A DNA stretch of 64,000 nt from Tsukamurella spumae (GCF_012396015.1 NZ_JAAXOQ010000002.1:186001-250000); one strand, 5' to 3'; numbered from the stretch's first letter, positions 44,452 through 53,987 are shown. Numbers and translations: made by a program. Notes: a model not told the origin generated them from the sequence alone.

Positions 44452-46101
44452 ATGCAGAAGCCGCCCAATCCGTCCACGCTGCAGGCGCGCGTGATCGTGG
44501 ACGAGCTGGTGCGGGGCGGCGTCACCGACGTGGTGCTGTGCCCGGGCTCGCGCAACGCGCCGCTGGCGTTCGCCGTCCACGCCGCGGACCGGCGCGGCGA
44601 CCTGCGGCTGCACGTACGGATCGACGAGCGGACCGCGGGCTTCCTCGCCGTCGGCCTGGCCGCCGCGAGCCGGCGCCCGGTGCCCGTCATCATGACCTCC
44701 GGTACCGCGGTCGCGAACCTCTCGCCGGCGGTGTTCGAGGCCAACTACGCCCGGGTACCGCTGCTCGTGATCAGCGCGAACCGCCCCTACGAGCTGCTCG
44801 GATCCGGTGCCAACCAGACCGTCGAGCAGTTCGGCATCTTCGGCACTCAGGTCCGCGCCGCGCTCTCCCTCGGCCTCGCCGAGCCCGGCCTCGACCGCAA
44901 CTCGCAGTGGCGCAGCGCCGTCTGTCGCGCGCTCGCCGCGGCCCGCGGTGCCCGCACCGGCAACCCGGGCCCCGTCCAGTTCGACATCCCGCTCCGCGAG
45001 CCGCTCGTTCCCGACGACCCGTCGCCCGCCCTCGCGCAGGGCAGGCCCGACGGTGGGCCGTGGACCGTCGCGCCCGTCGCCACCCTCGACGTGCCGCTTC
45101 CCGTCGACCTCACGCCGGACACCGTCGTCATCTCCGGGCACGGGGCGGGGGACAACCCGGGCCTCGCGGGCCTGCCGACGGTGGCCGAGCCGACGGCACC
45201 GTCGCCGGAGAATCCCCTGCACCCGTGGGCCCTGTCGGCGCTGAAGCCCAAGCAGGCCGTCATCCGCGGCCGCCCGACCCTGCACCGCGAGGTCAGCGCG
45301 CTGCTCGCCGACCCGGAGGTCACCGTCTACGCCGTGACCACCGGGCCGCGTTGGCCCGACGTGTCCGGCAACGTGGCGGCGACGGGGACGCGGGTGGTGC
45401 CCGTCGGCGAGCCCGATCCGGCCTGGCTGCAGCGGTGCGCCGACGCCGACGCGACCGCGCGGGCGGCGGTGCGGGAAGGATTGCAGGACGAACTCGACCG
45501 CGGTGCTGTGACGGGCCTGCACGTCGCGCGGGCCGTGTGTGCGGCGCTGCGCCCCGGCGACCAACTGGTGGTGGGCGCGTCGAACCCCGTCCGCGACGTG
45601 GCCCTCGCCGGGCACGTTCCCGGCGGCGTGCGCGTGCTGTCCAACCGGGGCGTCGCCGGCATCGACGGCACCGTCAGCACCGCGATCGGTGCGGCCCTCG
45701 CCTTCCCGGACCGGCGCACCGTCGCGCTGATGGGCGACCTGACCTTCGTGCACGACGCCTCCGGGCTGCTCATCGGCCCCGAGGAGCCCCGGCCCGACAA
45801 CCTCACGATCGTGGTCGCCAACGACAACGGCGGCGGCATCTTCGACCTGCTCGAACAGGGCGACGAGCGCTACTCCGGGGCGGAGTACGGCGGAGCCGCC
45901 GCACGGGTTTTCGGCACGCCCCACGGAACGGACATCGGGGCGCTGTGCGCGGCGTACGGGGTGGCGTACCGTCGGGCCGCCGTGGACGACCTCGGACGGG
46001 AACCGGATGGACTGCGGGTCGTCGAGGTCCGGACCGTGCGGGCTGGGCTCCGGGCCATGCACGCGGGCATGCGCGCACGGATCGCGGGCGGGCGCGCGTG
46101 A
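44452..46101 (+). CDS. menD: 2-Succinyl-5-enolpyruvyl-6-hydroxy-3-cyclohexene-1-carboxylate synthase
   Basis: The protein is 549 aa, a ThDP enzyme that joins isochorismate and 2-oxoglutarate. MenD-type segments are [34 protein letters not shown] with the ThDP Glu, and [17 protein letters not shown]. The ThDP loop is MGDLTFVHD followed by [12 protein letters not shown] at 44452 is chosen because TAAGGT lies 7 nt before it (leaderless); GTG codons at 44443 and 44446 are alternatives. Next to it come DUF3592, mgtA, menG and grcC1, the M. tuberculosis order. Confidence 0.96.
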   Translation: MQKPPNPSTLQARVIVDELVRGGVTDVVLCPGSRNAPLAFAVHAADRRGDLRLHVRIDERTAGFLAVGLAAASRRPVPVIMTSGTAVANLSPAVFEANYARVPLLVISANRPYELLGSGANQTVEQFGIFGTQVRAALSLGLAEPGLDRNSQWRSAVCRALAAARGARTGNPGPVQFDIPLREPLVPDDPSPALAQGRPDGGPWTVAPVATLDVPLPVDLTPDTVVISGHGAGDNPGLAGLPTVAEPTAPSPENPLHPWALSALKPKQAVIRGRPTLHREVSALLADPEVTVYAVTTGPRWPDVSGNVAATGTRVVPVGEPDPAWLQRCADADATARAAVREGLQDELDRGAVTGLHVARAVCAALRPGDQLVVGASNPVRDVALAGHVPGGVRVLSNRGVAGIDGTVSTAIGAALAFPDRRTVALMGDLTFVHDASGLLIGPEEPRPDNLTIVVANDNGGGIFDLLEQGDERYSGAEYGGAAARVFGTPHGTDIGALCAAYGVAYRRAAVDDLGREPDGLRVVEVRTVRAGLRAMHAGMRARIAGGRA

Positions 46102-46565
46102 GCCGCACGGTGTTGCGGCGGGTGCAGCTGGTGCTGTTGTCGGCGGCGATCCTCATCACCGGGCTGTGCGCGATCCTCGTGGCGGCGGCCTGGCGCAACG
46201 ATCGCACCATCGACGCCGACCGGGGCACCGCGACCGCAGAGGTGCTCTCCGCCGGGCCCCGACGCTCGACGATCAGCTTCTACACGACCGACGGCGTCAA
46301 CCACAATCCGTCGGTGGGCGTGCTCTACCCCAGCGAGCTGTCGGTGGGCGACCGGATCAAGGTCGAATACAGCCGGTCGGACCCGGAGCTGGTCCGCGTC
46401 GCCGGACGGTCCGCCGTGGTCGCGGTGGTGCCCGCGGCGTCCGTCGCCGCCGGGACGTGGCTGGTGGTCGGAGCGATCATGGTGCTGCTCGCCGTCGGCC
46501 ACCACCGCGGCGACGGATCCCGGCCCGAGAGTTCACCTGACGTTCCGCGCACCGTCGACCCGTAG
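46098..46565 (+). CDS. DUF3592-type membrane protein
   Basis: The protein is 155 aa with two membrane helices ([20 protein letters not shown] and [21 protein letters not shown]) flanking a beta-rich outer domain ([28 protein letters not shown]), the DUF3592 pattern. It overlaps menD by 4 nt. It occupies the position of Rv0556 in M. tuberculosis (from memory). Function unknown. Confidence 0.8.
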   Translation: MSRTVLRRVQLVLLSAAILITGLCAILVAAAWRNDRTIDADRGTATAEVLSAGPRRSTISFYTTDGVNHNPSVGVLYPSELSVGDRIKVEYSRSDPELVRVAGRSAVVAVVPAASVAAGTWLVVGAIMVLLAVGHHRGDGSRPESSPDVPRTVDP

Positions 46566-46602
46566 GTTCCCGCCCGGCCCCCGCGCACGACACACTCGCC
46601 AC

Positions 46603-47754
46603 GTGCGTATCGCGATCGTGGCCGAGTCCTTCCTGCCGAACGTCAACGGGGTGACCAACTCGGTGCTCCGGGTCCTCGAGCACTGCCGTCGCACGGGTGC
46701 GGACGCGATCGTGATCGCGCCCGATTCGGTGCCGGGCGAGGAGCCCGCCCCGCTGGAGCACCTCGGGTTCCCCGTCTACCGGGTGCCCGCGCGGATGCTG
46801 CCGCGGATCTCCTCGTTGCCGATCGGGCAGCCGACCATGCGGATCCTCGACGTGCTCCGCGAGTTCGAACCCGACGTGGTGCACCTCGCGTCGCCGTACT
46901 TCCTGGGCGCGGGTGGGCTCGCGGCGGCGAAGCGGCTCGGGATTCCCACGGTCGCGATCTTCCAGACCGATGTCGCGGGCTTCGCGGGCTCGTACGGTCT
47001 CGGCCCGCTCGAGCGGGTGGCGTGGTGGTGGACGCGCCAGATGCACAAGCAGTGCGAGCTGACGCTGGCACCGTCGAGCGCGTCGGTCCGCGACCTGCAG
47101 GACCACCGGATTCCGCGCGTGAAGACCTGGGCGCGCGGCGTCGACGGCGAGCGGTTCGCCCCGTCGCACCGCTCCGCCGCCCTGCGTTCCTCCTGGTTGG
47201 GGGAGCGGCCGGACCGGATGGTCGTCGGGTTCGTCGGGCGCCTCGCGGCGGAGAAGCACGTCGAGCGGCTCGCCGGGCTCGCGCACCGCGACGACGTCCA
47301 GCTGGTCATCGTCGGCGACGGACCGGAGCGGCCGCGCCTGGAGGCGCTGCTGCCGGGCGCGGTGTTCACCGGGCAACTCGGGGGTGCGGAGCTGGGCGCC
47401 GCCTACGCCTCCCTCGACATCTTCGTGCATCCGGGCGAGCACGAGACCTTCTGCCAGGCCGTGCAGGAGGCGCTCGCGTCGGGCGTACCGTCGATCGCGC
47501 CGGACCAGGGCGGCCCGCGCGACCTGGTACAGCACTGCCGGGCCGGCTACCTCCTGCCCGTCGCCGAGTTCGCCGACCTGCTGCCCGGCGTGATCGACAC
47601 CCTCGCCGACCCCGCGCTGCGCGCCCGGTTCGGCGACGCCGCCCGCAAGTCCGTGCTCGCCCGCACCTGGCCCGCCCTGTGCGACCAGCTGTTCGCGCAC
47701 TACGAGAGCGTGATCGCCGGACCTCCCGCATTCTCGGTGAGCCGCGCTGTCTGA
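46603..47754 (+). CDS. mgtA: GDP-mannose-dependent alpha-mannosyltransferase (MgtA-like)
   Basis: The protein is 383 aa, GT-B fold, family GT4. The N-terminal [19 protein letters not shown] loop, the [15 protein letters not shown] switch and the C-terminal [16 protein letters not shown] (EX7E-type) motif are conserved. In corynebacteria and mycobacteria MgtA adds mannose to a glucuronyl-diacylglycerol anchor of lipomannan. GTG start at 46603. The -10-like CACACT 6 nt upstream is weak, so its own promoter is doubtful. Confidence 0.9.
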   Translation: MRIAIVAESFLPNVNGVTNSVLRVLEHCRRTGADAIVIAPDSVPGEEPAPLEHLGFPVYRVPARMLPRISSLPIGQPTMRILDVLREFEPDVVHLASPYFLGAGGLAAAKRLGIPTVAIFQTDVAGFAGSYGLGPLERVAWWWTRQMHKQCELTLAPSSASVRDLQDHRIPRVKTWARGVDGERFAPSHRSAALRSSWLGERPDRMVVGFVGRLAAEKHVERLAGLAHRDDVQLVIVGDGPERPRLEALLPGAVFTGQLGGAELGAAYASLDIFVHPGEHETFCQAVQEALASGVPSIAPDQGGPRDLVQHCRAGYLLPVAEFADLLPGVIDTLADPALRARFGDAARKSVLARTWPALCDQLFAHYESVIAGPPAFSVSRAV

Positions 47755-47776
47755 GCTCTCGTGTAGCTTTCGGGTC

Positions 47777-48466
47777 ATGGCAAGGGCCTCCCTGGACAAG
47801 AAACCCGGCGACGTCGCGTCGATGTTCGACGGTGTCGCGCGCCGCTACGACCGGACAAACACGCTCATGACGGGCGGGCTGGACCGGTACTGGCGCGCCC
47901 GGACCCGGCGCGCGCTCGACCTCAAGCCGGGGGACCGCGTCCTCGATCTCGCCGCCGGGACGGGCGTCTCGACGGTGGACCTCGCCCGGTCCGGCGCGTG
48001 GGTCGCGGCCTGCGACTTCTCGACGGGGATGCTGCAGGCGGGCGCCTTCCGGCGCGTGCCGATGGTCGCGGGCGATGCCATGGCGCTGCCGCTGGCAGAC
48101 GACTCCTTCGACGCGGCGACCATCTCCTTCGGGCTGCGCAACGTGCAGGACACCGTCGCCGGCCTGCGCGAGATGGCCCGCGTGGTGCGGCCCGGCGGCC
48201 GACTCGTGGTGTGCGAGTTCTCGACGCCGACCAACGGCGCCTTCCGCGCGCTGTACGAGAAGGTCGCGCTGGAGGCGATCCAGGTGGTGGCGAAGGGATC
48301 GTCGAATCCGGAGGCCTACACCTATCTCGCCGAGTCGATCCGGAACTGGCCCGCGCAGGCGGACCTCGCCGACCTGGTCCGCGAGGCCGGGTGGGGCGGC
48401 GTGCGCTGGACGAACCTGACCGGCGGCATCGTCGCACTGCACACCGCGACCCGCCCGCTAGGCTGA
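47777..48466 (+). CDS. menG: Demethylmenaquinone methyltransferase
   Basis: The protein is 229 aa, class I SAM methyltransferase of the UbiE/MenG family. Motif I is [16 protein letters not shown] near residue 55; [20 protein letters not shown] is the family N-terminal signature, and SFGLRNVQD the middle one. It makes menaquinone from demethylmenaquinone, the last step. ATG follows TAGCTT at 7 nt, so the transcript is probably leaderless despite the short gap from mgtA. Confidence 0.96.
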   Translation: MARASLDKKPGDVASMFDGVARRYDRTNTLMTGGLDRYWRARTRRALDLKPGDRVLDLAAGTGVSTVDLARSGAWVAACDFSTGMLQAGAFRRVPMVAGDAMALPLADDSFDAATISFGLRNVQDTVAGLREMARVVRPGGRLVVCEFSTPTNGAFRALYEKVALEAIQVVAKGSSNPEAYTYLAESIRNWPAQADLADLVREAGWGGVRWTNLTGGIVALHTATRPLG

Positions 48467-48471
48467 ACGAC

Positions 48472-49464
48472 GTGGAGAAGACGGTAGCCGGGGTCTCACT
48501 GGGGTCCGACGAGTTCGCGGCCGGGATCCGCGCGGATCTGGCCCGCGTGGAGCAGGTCATCGCGGACGGCATCGCCGAGGCCGACGGGTGCGTAATCGAG
48601 GAGGCCCTGCACCTGTTCCAGGCCGGCGGCAAGCGGTTCCGGCCCATGTTCACGGTCCTCTCCGGCCGCATCGGCGGCGCACCGTCGGACCAGGTCATCA
48701 CCGCCGCCGCGGCGATGGAGCTCACCCACCTCGCGACGCTGTACCACGACGACGTGATGGACGAGGCGGACACGCGCCGCGGCGCACCGTCGGCCAACGC
48801 GCGGTGGGGCAACTCGATCGCGATCCTCGCCGGGGACTACCTCTTCGCGCGCGCCTCGGCGTACGGCGCGGAGCTCGGCCCCCGCGCCGTCGGAGTGATC
48901 GCGAAGTGCTTCGGGGAGCTGGTCACGGGCCAGATGCTGGAGTTGAAGGGCCCCGGTTCCGGGGATCCGGTGCAGCACTACCTCGACACGATCTGGGGCA
49001 AGACCGGCAGCCTCATCGCCACCTGCGGACTGCTCGGCGCGCTGCACGGCGGCGCGGATGAGGCGACGGCGCAGCGGATGTACCGCATCGGTGCCGCGAT
49101 CGGCATGGCCTTCCAGATCAGCGACGACATCATCGACATCAGCTCGATCGCCACGGAGTCCGGCAAGACGCCCGGCACGGACCTCCGCGAGGGCGTGTTC
49201 ACCCTGCCGGTGCACTACGCCCTGCGCGACTCCGGGCCGGAGGCCGACCGGCTCCGGGAGATCCTCGTCGGCCCCGTCACCGACGATGCACTCGTGGACG
49301 AGGCCATCGAGCTCCTCGGCCGTTCCGCCGGCATGCGGGAGGCCCAGGCCGTCCTCGGGAGGTACGCCGACGAGGCCCGCGCCGAGCTCGCCGCGCTGCC
49401 CGAGTCCGAGCCGCGCGCCTCGCTCGAATCCCTCGTCACCTTCACGGTCGCCCGCCTGGGCTGA
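48472..49464 (+). CDS. grcC1: Polyprenyl diphosphate synthase (GrcC1-like)
   Basis: The protein is 330 aa. The two Asp-rich motifs are YHDDVMDEAD near residue 93 and ISDDIIDIS near residue 218. The usual GKRFRP is present as GGKRFRPMF. It is trans-type; probably makes the C40-C50 side chain used by MenA. The GTG at 48472 starts 5 nt after menG, behind TAGGCT with the leaderless spacing. Product chain length cannot be read from the sequence. Confidence 0.92.
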   Translation: MEKTVAGVSLGSDEFAAGIRADLARVEQVIADGIAEADGCVIEEALHLFQAGGKRFRPMFTVLSGRIGGAPSDQVITAAAAMELTHLATLYHDDVMDEADTRRGAPSANARWGNSIAILAGDYLFARASAYGAELGPRAVGVIAKCFGELVTGQMLELKGPGSGDPVQHYLDTIWGKTGSLIATCGLLGALHGGADEATAQRMYRIGAAIGMAFQISDDIIDISSIATESGKTPGTDLREGVFTLPVHYALRDSGPEADRLREILVGPVTDDALVDEAIELLGRSAGMREAQAVLGRYADEARAELAALPESEPRASLESLVTFTVARLG

Positions 49465-49473
49465 GGTCTGCGC

Positions 49474-50334
49474 GTGCTGGGCGCCCGGAGCCGGACCGGG
49501 AATCTGATCCGCACCGCGCTGCTGCTGGCGCTGGTCGCGGGCTTCGTCATGGCGACCGGTGCGATCTTCGGGGAGACGGTCTTCCTGCTGTCGATCGTCT
49601 TCGCCGCCGGTGTCTGCGCCTATCTGTACGTCAGCGGACCGTCGTTGCCCCTGCGCGCGATGCACGCCCGGCGCGTGTCCGAGCTGCAACAACCCGCGCT
49701 GTTCCGGCTGGTCCGCGAGCTGTCGACCTCCGCGCGGCTGCCGATGCCCGCGGTGTACGTCTCACCGACCGCGGCACCCAACGTGCTCGCCGCCGGCCAC
49801 GGGCCGTCGCACTCGGCGGTGTGCGTCACCGTCGGGCTGCTGGAGCTGCTGCCGGAGGACGAGCTGCGCGCGGTGCTCGCGCACCAGCTCGCGCGGATCG
49901 GCGCGCGGGACACCCTCACGGCCTCGGTCGCCGGTGCGCTCGGCGCCGTGATCTGCGGGTTCGCCGGGTTCGGGTACCTGTTGGGATTCGGCGACGGCGG
50001 ATCGCGGCGCAGCCGGGTCGTCGACGCCATGCTGTCGGTGCTCGCCCCGATCGCCGGCGCGCTGATCCGGCTCGGGGTCTCGCGGACCGTCGACTACCGC
50101 GCCGACCACGCGGCGGCACTGCTCACCGGCGAGCCGTCCGCCCTGATCCGCGCCCTGCGCACTGTGTCCGACGGGGTCGCGCGCGCCCCGCTGCCGCCCG
50201 AACCCGACATCGCCGTGCACGCCGACACGATGCTCGTGTACCCGTTCCTCGACAGCGATCGTCTCGGTCGCGTCTTCCGCACCCAGCCGCCGGTCGAGCG
50301 ACGGGTGAAGCGCCTGGAGGCGCTGACCGCGTAG
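49474..50334 (+). CDS. HtpX-like M48 family protein with degenerate active site
   Basis: The protein is 286 aa with two N-terminal membrane helices (residues 11-52), the HtpX-type NVLAAGHGPSHSAVCVTVGL segment and a late hydrophobic pair. The zinc motif, normally HExxH, reads HQLAR at residues 137-141 (VLAHQLARIGARD), and the third ligand region, normally with Glu in EYxAD, reads VDYRADHAAAL. Both catalytic Glu residues and one of two His are gone, so it should not be a metalloprotease. It sits where htpX is in M. tuberculosis (after grcC1). Confidence 0.8.
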   Translation: MLGARSRTGNLIRTALLLALVAGFVMATGAIFGETVFLLSIVFAAGVCAYLYVSGPSLPLRAMHARRVSELQQPALFRLVRELSTSARLPMPAVYVSPTAAPNVLAAGHGPSHSAVCVTVGLLELLPEDELRAVLAHQLARIGARDTLTASVAGALGAVICGFAGFGYLLGFGDGGSRRSRVVDAMLSVLAPIAGALIRLGVSRTVDYRADHAAALLTGEPSALIRALRTVSDGVARAPLPPEPDIAVHADTMLVYPFLDSDRLGRVFRTQPPVERRVKRLEALTA

Positions 50335-50392
50335 CCCGGCTCGACGGTGCCGCCGGTGCGGCAGGTGCGCGGCGGTTGGCGCGGGGTTGGGG

Positions 50393-50479
50393 CGCGGCGT
50401 GGGGGTCGGCGGCGTGGCGTGGGGGACAACGCGTCCCTCGTGAAACGCCGGGCGTTCGGTGGGGGACGGAACGCCTGGT
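50393..50479. repeat. 87-bp direct repeat, left copy
   Basis: Bases 50393-50479 are identical to 51563-51649. The following 30 bases remain similar. The repeat contains CCTCGTGAAACGCCGGGCGT with a small hairpin (ACGCC/GGCGT). The rest of the 306-bp region before the gene (50335-50640) shows no coding sequence I can support, only G-rich DNA and the putative promoter of the next gene. Confidence 0.9.
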
Positions 50480-50640
50480 AGTCCTCGTGGCCCGGCGCGG
50501 GGGACGACGGTGGGCTGGTGCCTGGTCCCGTCGTAGGGGGAACGATCAGCGCCGAATTTGTTGTGGATACCCGTCAGTAGCCTGGGGATGAACGCGGCTG
50601 GGCGGCGATTCGCGGTGTCGCGGTGCGGTTCACTCGACGC

Positions 50641-51555
50641 ATGGGGGAGATTCTGACTCGGGAGTATCTGCTCGCGACGGGGTGGACGAGCGGCGACATC
50701 AGCAGGGCTGTGGCCAGCGGCGAGCTGATCCGATTGGCCATGGGGGTCTACGCGCACGCCGGCGGCTACGACGCGCGGACGCTCTACCGAATGAAGATCC
50801 TCGCGGCGTCGATGTCGTGCGGTGGCGTGGTGAGCCACGAAAGTGCCGCGGTGCTGCACGACATTCCGTTTCTGCAGCCGGACCGGCAGTCGGTGCACTT
50901 CACCGTCGATCGGGAGCATGGTGGAGGACGGCGCCCGGGGATCCACGTTCATCCCCGGCCGCTGGAGGACGACGAGGTCGTGGAGGTCGACGGGGTGCGT
51001 GTCACCTCGCGAGTGCGTACTCCCATCGACGTGGCGATGTCCGGCGACCTCGTGCGGGCCGTCGCGGCGATCGACGCGGTGCGCTTCATCCCCCGATTCC
51101 CGACCGCGTCGACTCCGGCGCCGGTTCCACTGGAGAGCCTGCAGTGCACTCTGGACAGGCTCGGTCGACGGCGGGGATCAGCCGTGGCCAGGCGCGCCTT
51201 GCACCTGTCAGTGGACTGCAGTGAATCCGCGGGGGAGTCCTGGTCGCGGATGTTGATGCTGGCGTGGGGTGTGCCGACTCCACAGCTCCAGGCGGAGTTC
51301 CACCTCGATGGACACCTGCTCTTCGCCGACTTCCGGTGGGGAACGCTGATCGGTGAATTCGACGGTGAGGGCAAGTACGGCACGACCGACTCCGAGCGCT
51401 CCGCTGCGCTCGCCGCGGAGAAGCAGCGGCACGCGGTGTTCGCCGCGCACGGCTTCGAGATCGTGCGGTGGGGCTGGAAGGATCTGGTCGACGACGCGCG
51501 CTTACGCCGCAAACTCACTCCGACTTTGGTCCGTCACGGTCTGCTGGCCGCGTAG
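50641..51555 (+). CDS. AbiEi-antitoxin-like/DUF559-type protein
   Basis: The protein is 304 aa. The N-terminal LTREYLLATGWTSGDISRAV then GELIRLAMGVYAHA is the winged-helix part seen in type IV AbiEi antitoxin-like proteins, and the C-terminus has a restriction-endonuclease-like fold (LFADFRWGTLIGEFDGEGKYG with the Asp-Glu-x-Lys pattern) as in DUF559 proteins. Such single genes, without a toxin partner, are common and variable in actinobacteria. It is the only gene between two 87-bp direct repeats and is an insertion in an otherwise conserved order. GTG at 50623 is the alternative start. Confidence 0.75.
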   Translation: MGEILTREYLLATGWTSGDISRAVASGELIRLAMGVYAHAGGYDARTLYRMKILAASMSCGGVVSHESAAVLHDIPFLQPDRQSVHFTVDREHGGGRRPGIHVHPRPLEDDEVVEVDGVRVTSRVRTPIDVAMSGDLVRAVAAIDAVRFIPRFPTASTPAPVPLESLQCTLDRLGRRRGSAVARRALHLSVDCSESAGESWSRMLMLAWGVPTPQLQAEFHLDGHLLFADFRWGTLIGEFDGEGKYGTTDSERSAALAAEKQRHAVFAAHGFEIVRWGWKDLVDDARLRRKLTPTLVRHGLLAA

Positions 51556-51562
51556 TCGCCAT

Positions 51563-51649
51563 CGCGGCGTGGGGGTCGGCGGCGTGGCGTGGGGGACAAC
51601 GCGTCCCTCGTGAAACGCCGGGCGTTCGGTGGGGGACGGAACGCCTGGT
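51563..51649. repeat. 87-bp direct repeat, right copy
   Basis: Identical to 50393-50479, beginning 8 bp after the stop of the AbiEi-like gene. It continues less exactly to about 51680. The gap of 171 bp before yajQ holds only this repeat. Confidence 0.9.
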
Positions 51650-51726
51650 GCTCCTGGCGGCGCGGCGCAGGGGGCGGAGCTGCCCCACGCGTCCCGGCGA
51701 ACCGCCCACCGTCGGGCAGCAAGATC

Positions 51727-52218
51727 TCAGCGGTAGTTGACGAACTGCACCGCGATGTCCAGGTCCGCGCCTTTGAGCAGCGACTGGACGGACTGGAGGT
51801 CGTCGCGGGACTTGCTGGTCACGCGGAGCTCGTCACCCTGGATCTGGGCCTTGACGGACTTGGGGCCCTCGTCGCGGATGAGCTTGCTGATCTTCTTGGC
51901 GTTCTCGCTGGTGATGCCCTCGACCAGGGTGCCCGTGATCTTGTAGGTCTTGCCGGAGGCGACGGGGTCGCCGGCGTCGAAGGCCTTCAGCGACAACCCG
52001 CGCTTGATCAGCTTCTCCTGGAACACCTCGAGGCCGGCCTTGACGCGCTCCTCGGCGTCGGAGGTGAGGACCACCTTGTCCTCGCCGGAGAACTCGACCG
52101 TGGTGTTGGTGCCGCGGAAGTCGTACCGCTGGCTGAGCTCCTTCGCCGCCTGATTGAGGGCGTTGGCGACCTCCTGGCGGTCGATCTTGCTCACGACGTC
52201 GAACGACGAATCGGCCAT
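51727..52218 (-). CDS. yajQ: YajQ-family nucleotide-binding protein
   Basis: The protein is 163 aa with the YajQ signature start [20 protein letters not shown], the [11 protein letters not shown] and [18 protein letters not shown] elements. It has two ferredoxin-like domains that bind nucleotides or RNA; in some bacteria it binds c-di-GMP. The start at 52218 follows AGGAG. It is convergent with the tRNA block. Confidence 0.95.
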   Translation of the reverse strand: MADSSFDVVSKIDRQEVANALNQAAKELSQRYDFRGTNTTVEFSGEDKVVLTSDAEERVKAGLEVFQEKLIKRGLSLKAFDAGDPVASGKTYKITGTLVEGITSENAKKISKLIRDEGPKSVKAQIQGDELRVTSKSRDDLQSVQSLLKGADLDIAVQFVNYR

Positions 52219-52313
52219 CTTCTGTTGCACTCCTATGAGGTTGACCTGCGGGTTTGCGTGGCCCCGGTGGGGGCGTTGTAGTCTACTCTCCGCTGCCTTC
52301 ACGGGCAGTGAAC

Positions 52314-52395
52314 GGCACGTTGCCCGAGCGGCCAATGGGAGCGGACTGTAAATCCGTCGGCTTAGCCTACGTAGGTTCGAATCCTACACGTGCCA
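52314..52395 (+). tRNA. tRNA-Tyr (anticodon GTA)
   Basis: The acceptor GGCACGT pairs with ACGTGCC at 52388-52394, A follows as discriminator. The anticodon GTA is at 52348-52350 and the long variable arm marks a class II tRNA. The CCA end is not encoded. Confidence 0.95.
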
Positions 52396-52460
52396 CCCGC
52401 ATCGACCCCCGGCGATCTCCATCGCCGGGGGTCGCTGCGAAAACGGACTGACCTGCGGAT

Positions 52461-52490
52461 TTGGTTGTTCTCGGCCGCGGTGTGTAATCT
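52461..52490 (+). promoter_or_regulatory. Promoter of the tRNA-Thr/tRNA-Met/rpmG unit
   Basis: TTGGTT (52461-52466) and TAATCT (52485-52490) are spaced by 18 nt. Transcription would start around 52497, some 38 nt before tRNA-Thr. Confidence 0.5.
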
Positions 52491-52534
52491 CGTTGAGGCT
52501 CTTGGAGTGCCGGAGACGGTACCTTGAGGACCAT

Positions 52535-52607
52535 GCCCCCTTAGCTCAGTCGGTAGAGCGTTTCCATGGTAAGGAAAAGGTCGACGGTTCGATTCCGTCA
52601 GGGGGCT
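52535..52607 (+). tRNA. tRNA-Thr (anticodon GGT)
   Basis: Acceptor GCCCCCT pairs with AGGGGGC (52600-52606). The anticodon loop ATGGTAA carries GGT at 52568-52570. The T arm is GACGGTTCGATTCCGTC. No encoded CCA. Confidence 0.95.
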
Positions 52608-52639
52608 CGCTAGACCAGTGCAATGTGCTGATAGCTCAG

Positions 52640-52713
52640 GGCGGTGTAGCTCAGCTGGTTAGAGCGCACGACTCATAATCGTGAGGTCGGGGGATCGAGC
52701 CCCCCCACCGCTA
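52640..52713 (+). tRNA. tRNA-Met (anticodon CAT)
   Basis: Acceptor GGCGGTG pairs with CACCGCT (with a G-T first pair). The anticodon CAT is at 52674-52676 within GACTCATAATC. The elongator form is likely, since the initiator's C1-A72 mismatch and GGG/CCC anticodon stem are absent. Confidence 0.93.
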
Positions 52714-52747
52714 CAACTGACAAGAGATTTGCGAAAGAGGGAACGTC

Positions 52748-52915
52748 GTGGCTTCATCGACAGATGTTCGCCCCAAGATCACCTTGGCGTGCGAGGTGTG
52801 CAAGCACCGTAACTACATCACCAAGAAGAACCGGCGTAACGACCCCGATCGCCTTGAGCTGAAGAAGTTCTGCCCGAACTGCGGCTCACATCAGGCGCAT
52901 CGCGAGTCGCGCTAA
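52748..52915 (+). CDS. rpmG: 50S ribosomal protein L33
   Basis: The protein is 55 aa with the two CxxC pairs of the zinc-binding form (ACEVCKH and FCPNCGS). It is next to tRNA-Thr and tRNA-Met as in M. tuberculosis (rpmG2). GTG start at 52748 behind GAGGGAA. A second, zinc-free L33 gene is usual in such genomes but is not in this window. Confidence 0.95.
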   Translation: MASSTDVRPKITLACEVCKHRNYITKKNRRNDPDRLELKKFCPNCGSHQAHRESR

Positions 52916-52929
52916 GCGAAACGTCGACG

Positions 52930-52966
52930 AAGGGGAGGGCATCCGCCAAGGATGCCCTCCCCTTTG
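52930..52966 (+). terminator. Terminator after rpmG
   Basis: AAGGGGAGGGCATCC (52930-52944) pairs with GGATGCCCTCCCCTT (52950-52964) across a 5-nt loop, followed by TT. It separates rpmG from hadA, which then has its own leaderless promoter (TAGGTT 6 nt before the GTG). Confidence 0.85.
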
Positions 52967-53008
52967 GCATACTGCTTTCAGCCCATTCACGTTAGGTAGG
53001 TTCCCCAC

Positions 53009-53575
53009 GTGAGCAAAGACATCGATGTACCGGGTGGTCCGGTCACCGAGCAGCTCAGCCCCGACGAGGTCGCGGAGCGCACCCGCGCCGCAGTCGGCTA
53101 CAACTACGAGTTCTCCGAGAAGTACTTCGTCAGCCGCGAGAAGGTCCGCGAGTTCGCGCAAGCGAGCCAGCTGACCGACCCCGTGCACCACGAGGTCGAG
53201 GCGGCCCAGGCCGCCGGGTACGCCGACCTCGTCGCGCCGCCCATCATGTTCTCGCTGATCGGGATCATCGCGCATCGGCCGCTGTTCGAGAACGCGATCG
53301 TCGGCTACGGCCGCCGCCCCGTCGTGCAGTCGGAGCAGAAGGTCGAGTTCCACGCCCCGATCCTCGCGGGCATGACGCTTACCACCCACGTCCACTTCGA
53401 CGCCTTCAAGCAGGTGGCGGGGGTGGACCTGATCGTGACGCGCAACGAGATCTCCGATCAGGACGGTACCCCGCTCGTCACGTCCTGGACCACGCTGGCC
53501 GGCCGGTCGGGCGAGGGCGAGGACGCGGGATTCATCAGTGCAATGGAAAAGGTGATGATGTATGGCGCTTCGTAA
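53009..53575 (+). CDS. hadA: (3R)-hydroxyacyl-ACP dehydratase subunit HadA
   Basis: The protein is 188 aa, an N-terminal MaoC-type hotdog fold lacking the catalytic Asp-His pair, as usual for HadA. Conserved segments are VGYNYEFSEKYFVSREKVREF and APPIMFSLIGI. It is the structural half of the FAS-II dehydratase that extends mycolic acids. It overlaps hadB by 14 nt. GTG start, leaderless. Confidence 0.93.
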   Translation: MSKDIDVPGGPVTEQLSPDEVAERTRAAVGYNYEFSEKYFVSREKVREFAQASQLTDPVHHEVEAAQAAGYADLVAPPIMFSLIGIIAHRPLFENAIVGYGRRPVVQSEQKVEFHAPILAGMTLTTHVHFDAFKQVAGVDLIVTRNEISDQDGTPLVTSWTTLAGRSGEGEDAGFISAMEKVMMYGAS

Positions 53576-53987
53576 CTTCGCGGACGTGTCGGTGGGCGAG
53601 GAACTCCCCGAGCGGATCTTCGAGCTGACCCGCGGCGACCTCGTCAACTACGCCGGCGTCACCGGCGACCCGAACCCCATCCACTGGTCGGATCACATCG
53701 TGAAGCTGGCCGGCATGGAGGACGTCGTCGCGCAGGGCATGCTCACCATGAGCCTGGGCTCGAACTACATCACCGAGTGGCTGGGCGATCCGGGCGCGCT
53801 CAAGGAGTACAGCGTCCGCTTCACCGCGCCGGTGTACGTCCCCGCCGACCAGAAGGCGGAGCTGCTGTACTCGGGCAAGATCAAGTCGCTCGACGAGGAG
53901 ACCAAGACCGGCGTCGTCTTCCTCACCGTCAAGCAGGGCGACCGCAAGATCTTCGGCAAGCCGGTCGCCACCGTCCAGTTCGGCTAG
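53562..53987 (+). CDS. hadB: (3R)-hydroxyacyl-ACP dehydratase subunit HadB
   Basis: The protein is 141 aa with the catalytic hydratase 2 motif YAGVTGDPNPIH, Asp36 and His41, the same positions as in M. tuberculosis HadB. It forms the active HadAB dehydratase with HadA. No hadC follows: the next feature is tRNA-Trp, where M. tuberculosis has hadC. The final stop is at 53987. Confidence 0.95.
   Translation: MALRNFADVSVGEELPERIFELTRGDLVNYAGVTGDPNPIHWSDHIVKLAGMEDVVAQGMLTMSLGSNYITEWLGDPGALKEYSVRFTAPVYVPADQKAELLYSGKIKSLDEETKTGVVFLTVKQGDRKIFGKPVATVQFG

Noticed and set aside
50623-50640. GTG at 50623 as start of the AbiEi-like gene
   Set aside because: Neither start has a ribosome binding site, but homologues begin near LTREYLLA, which fits the ATG at 50641; GTG is kept as an alternative.
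52640-52713. Initiator tRNA-fMet
   Set aside because: The acceptor ends pair (with G-T) and the anticodon stem lacks the GGG/CCC run, so it is the elongator type.
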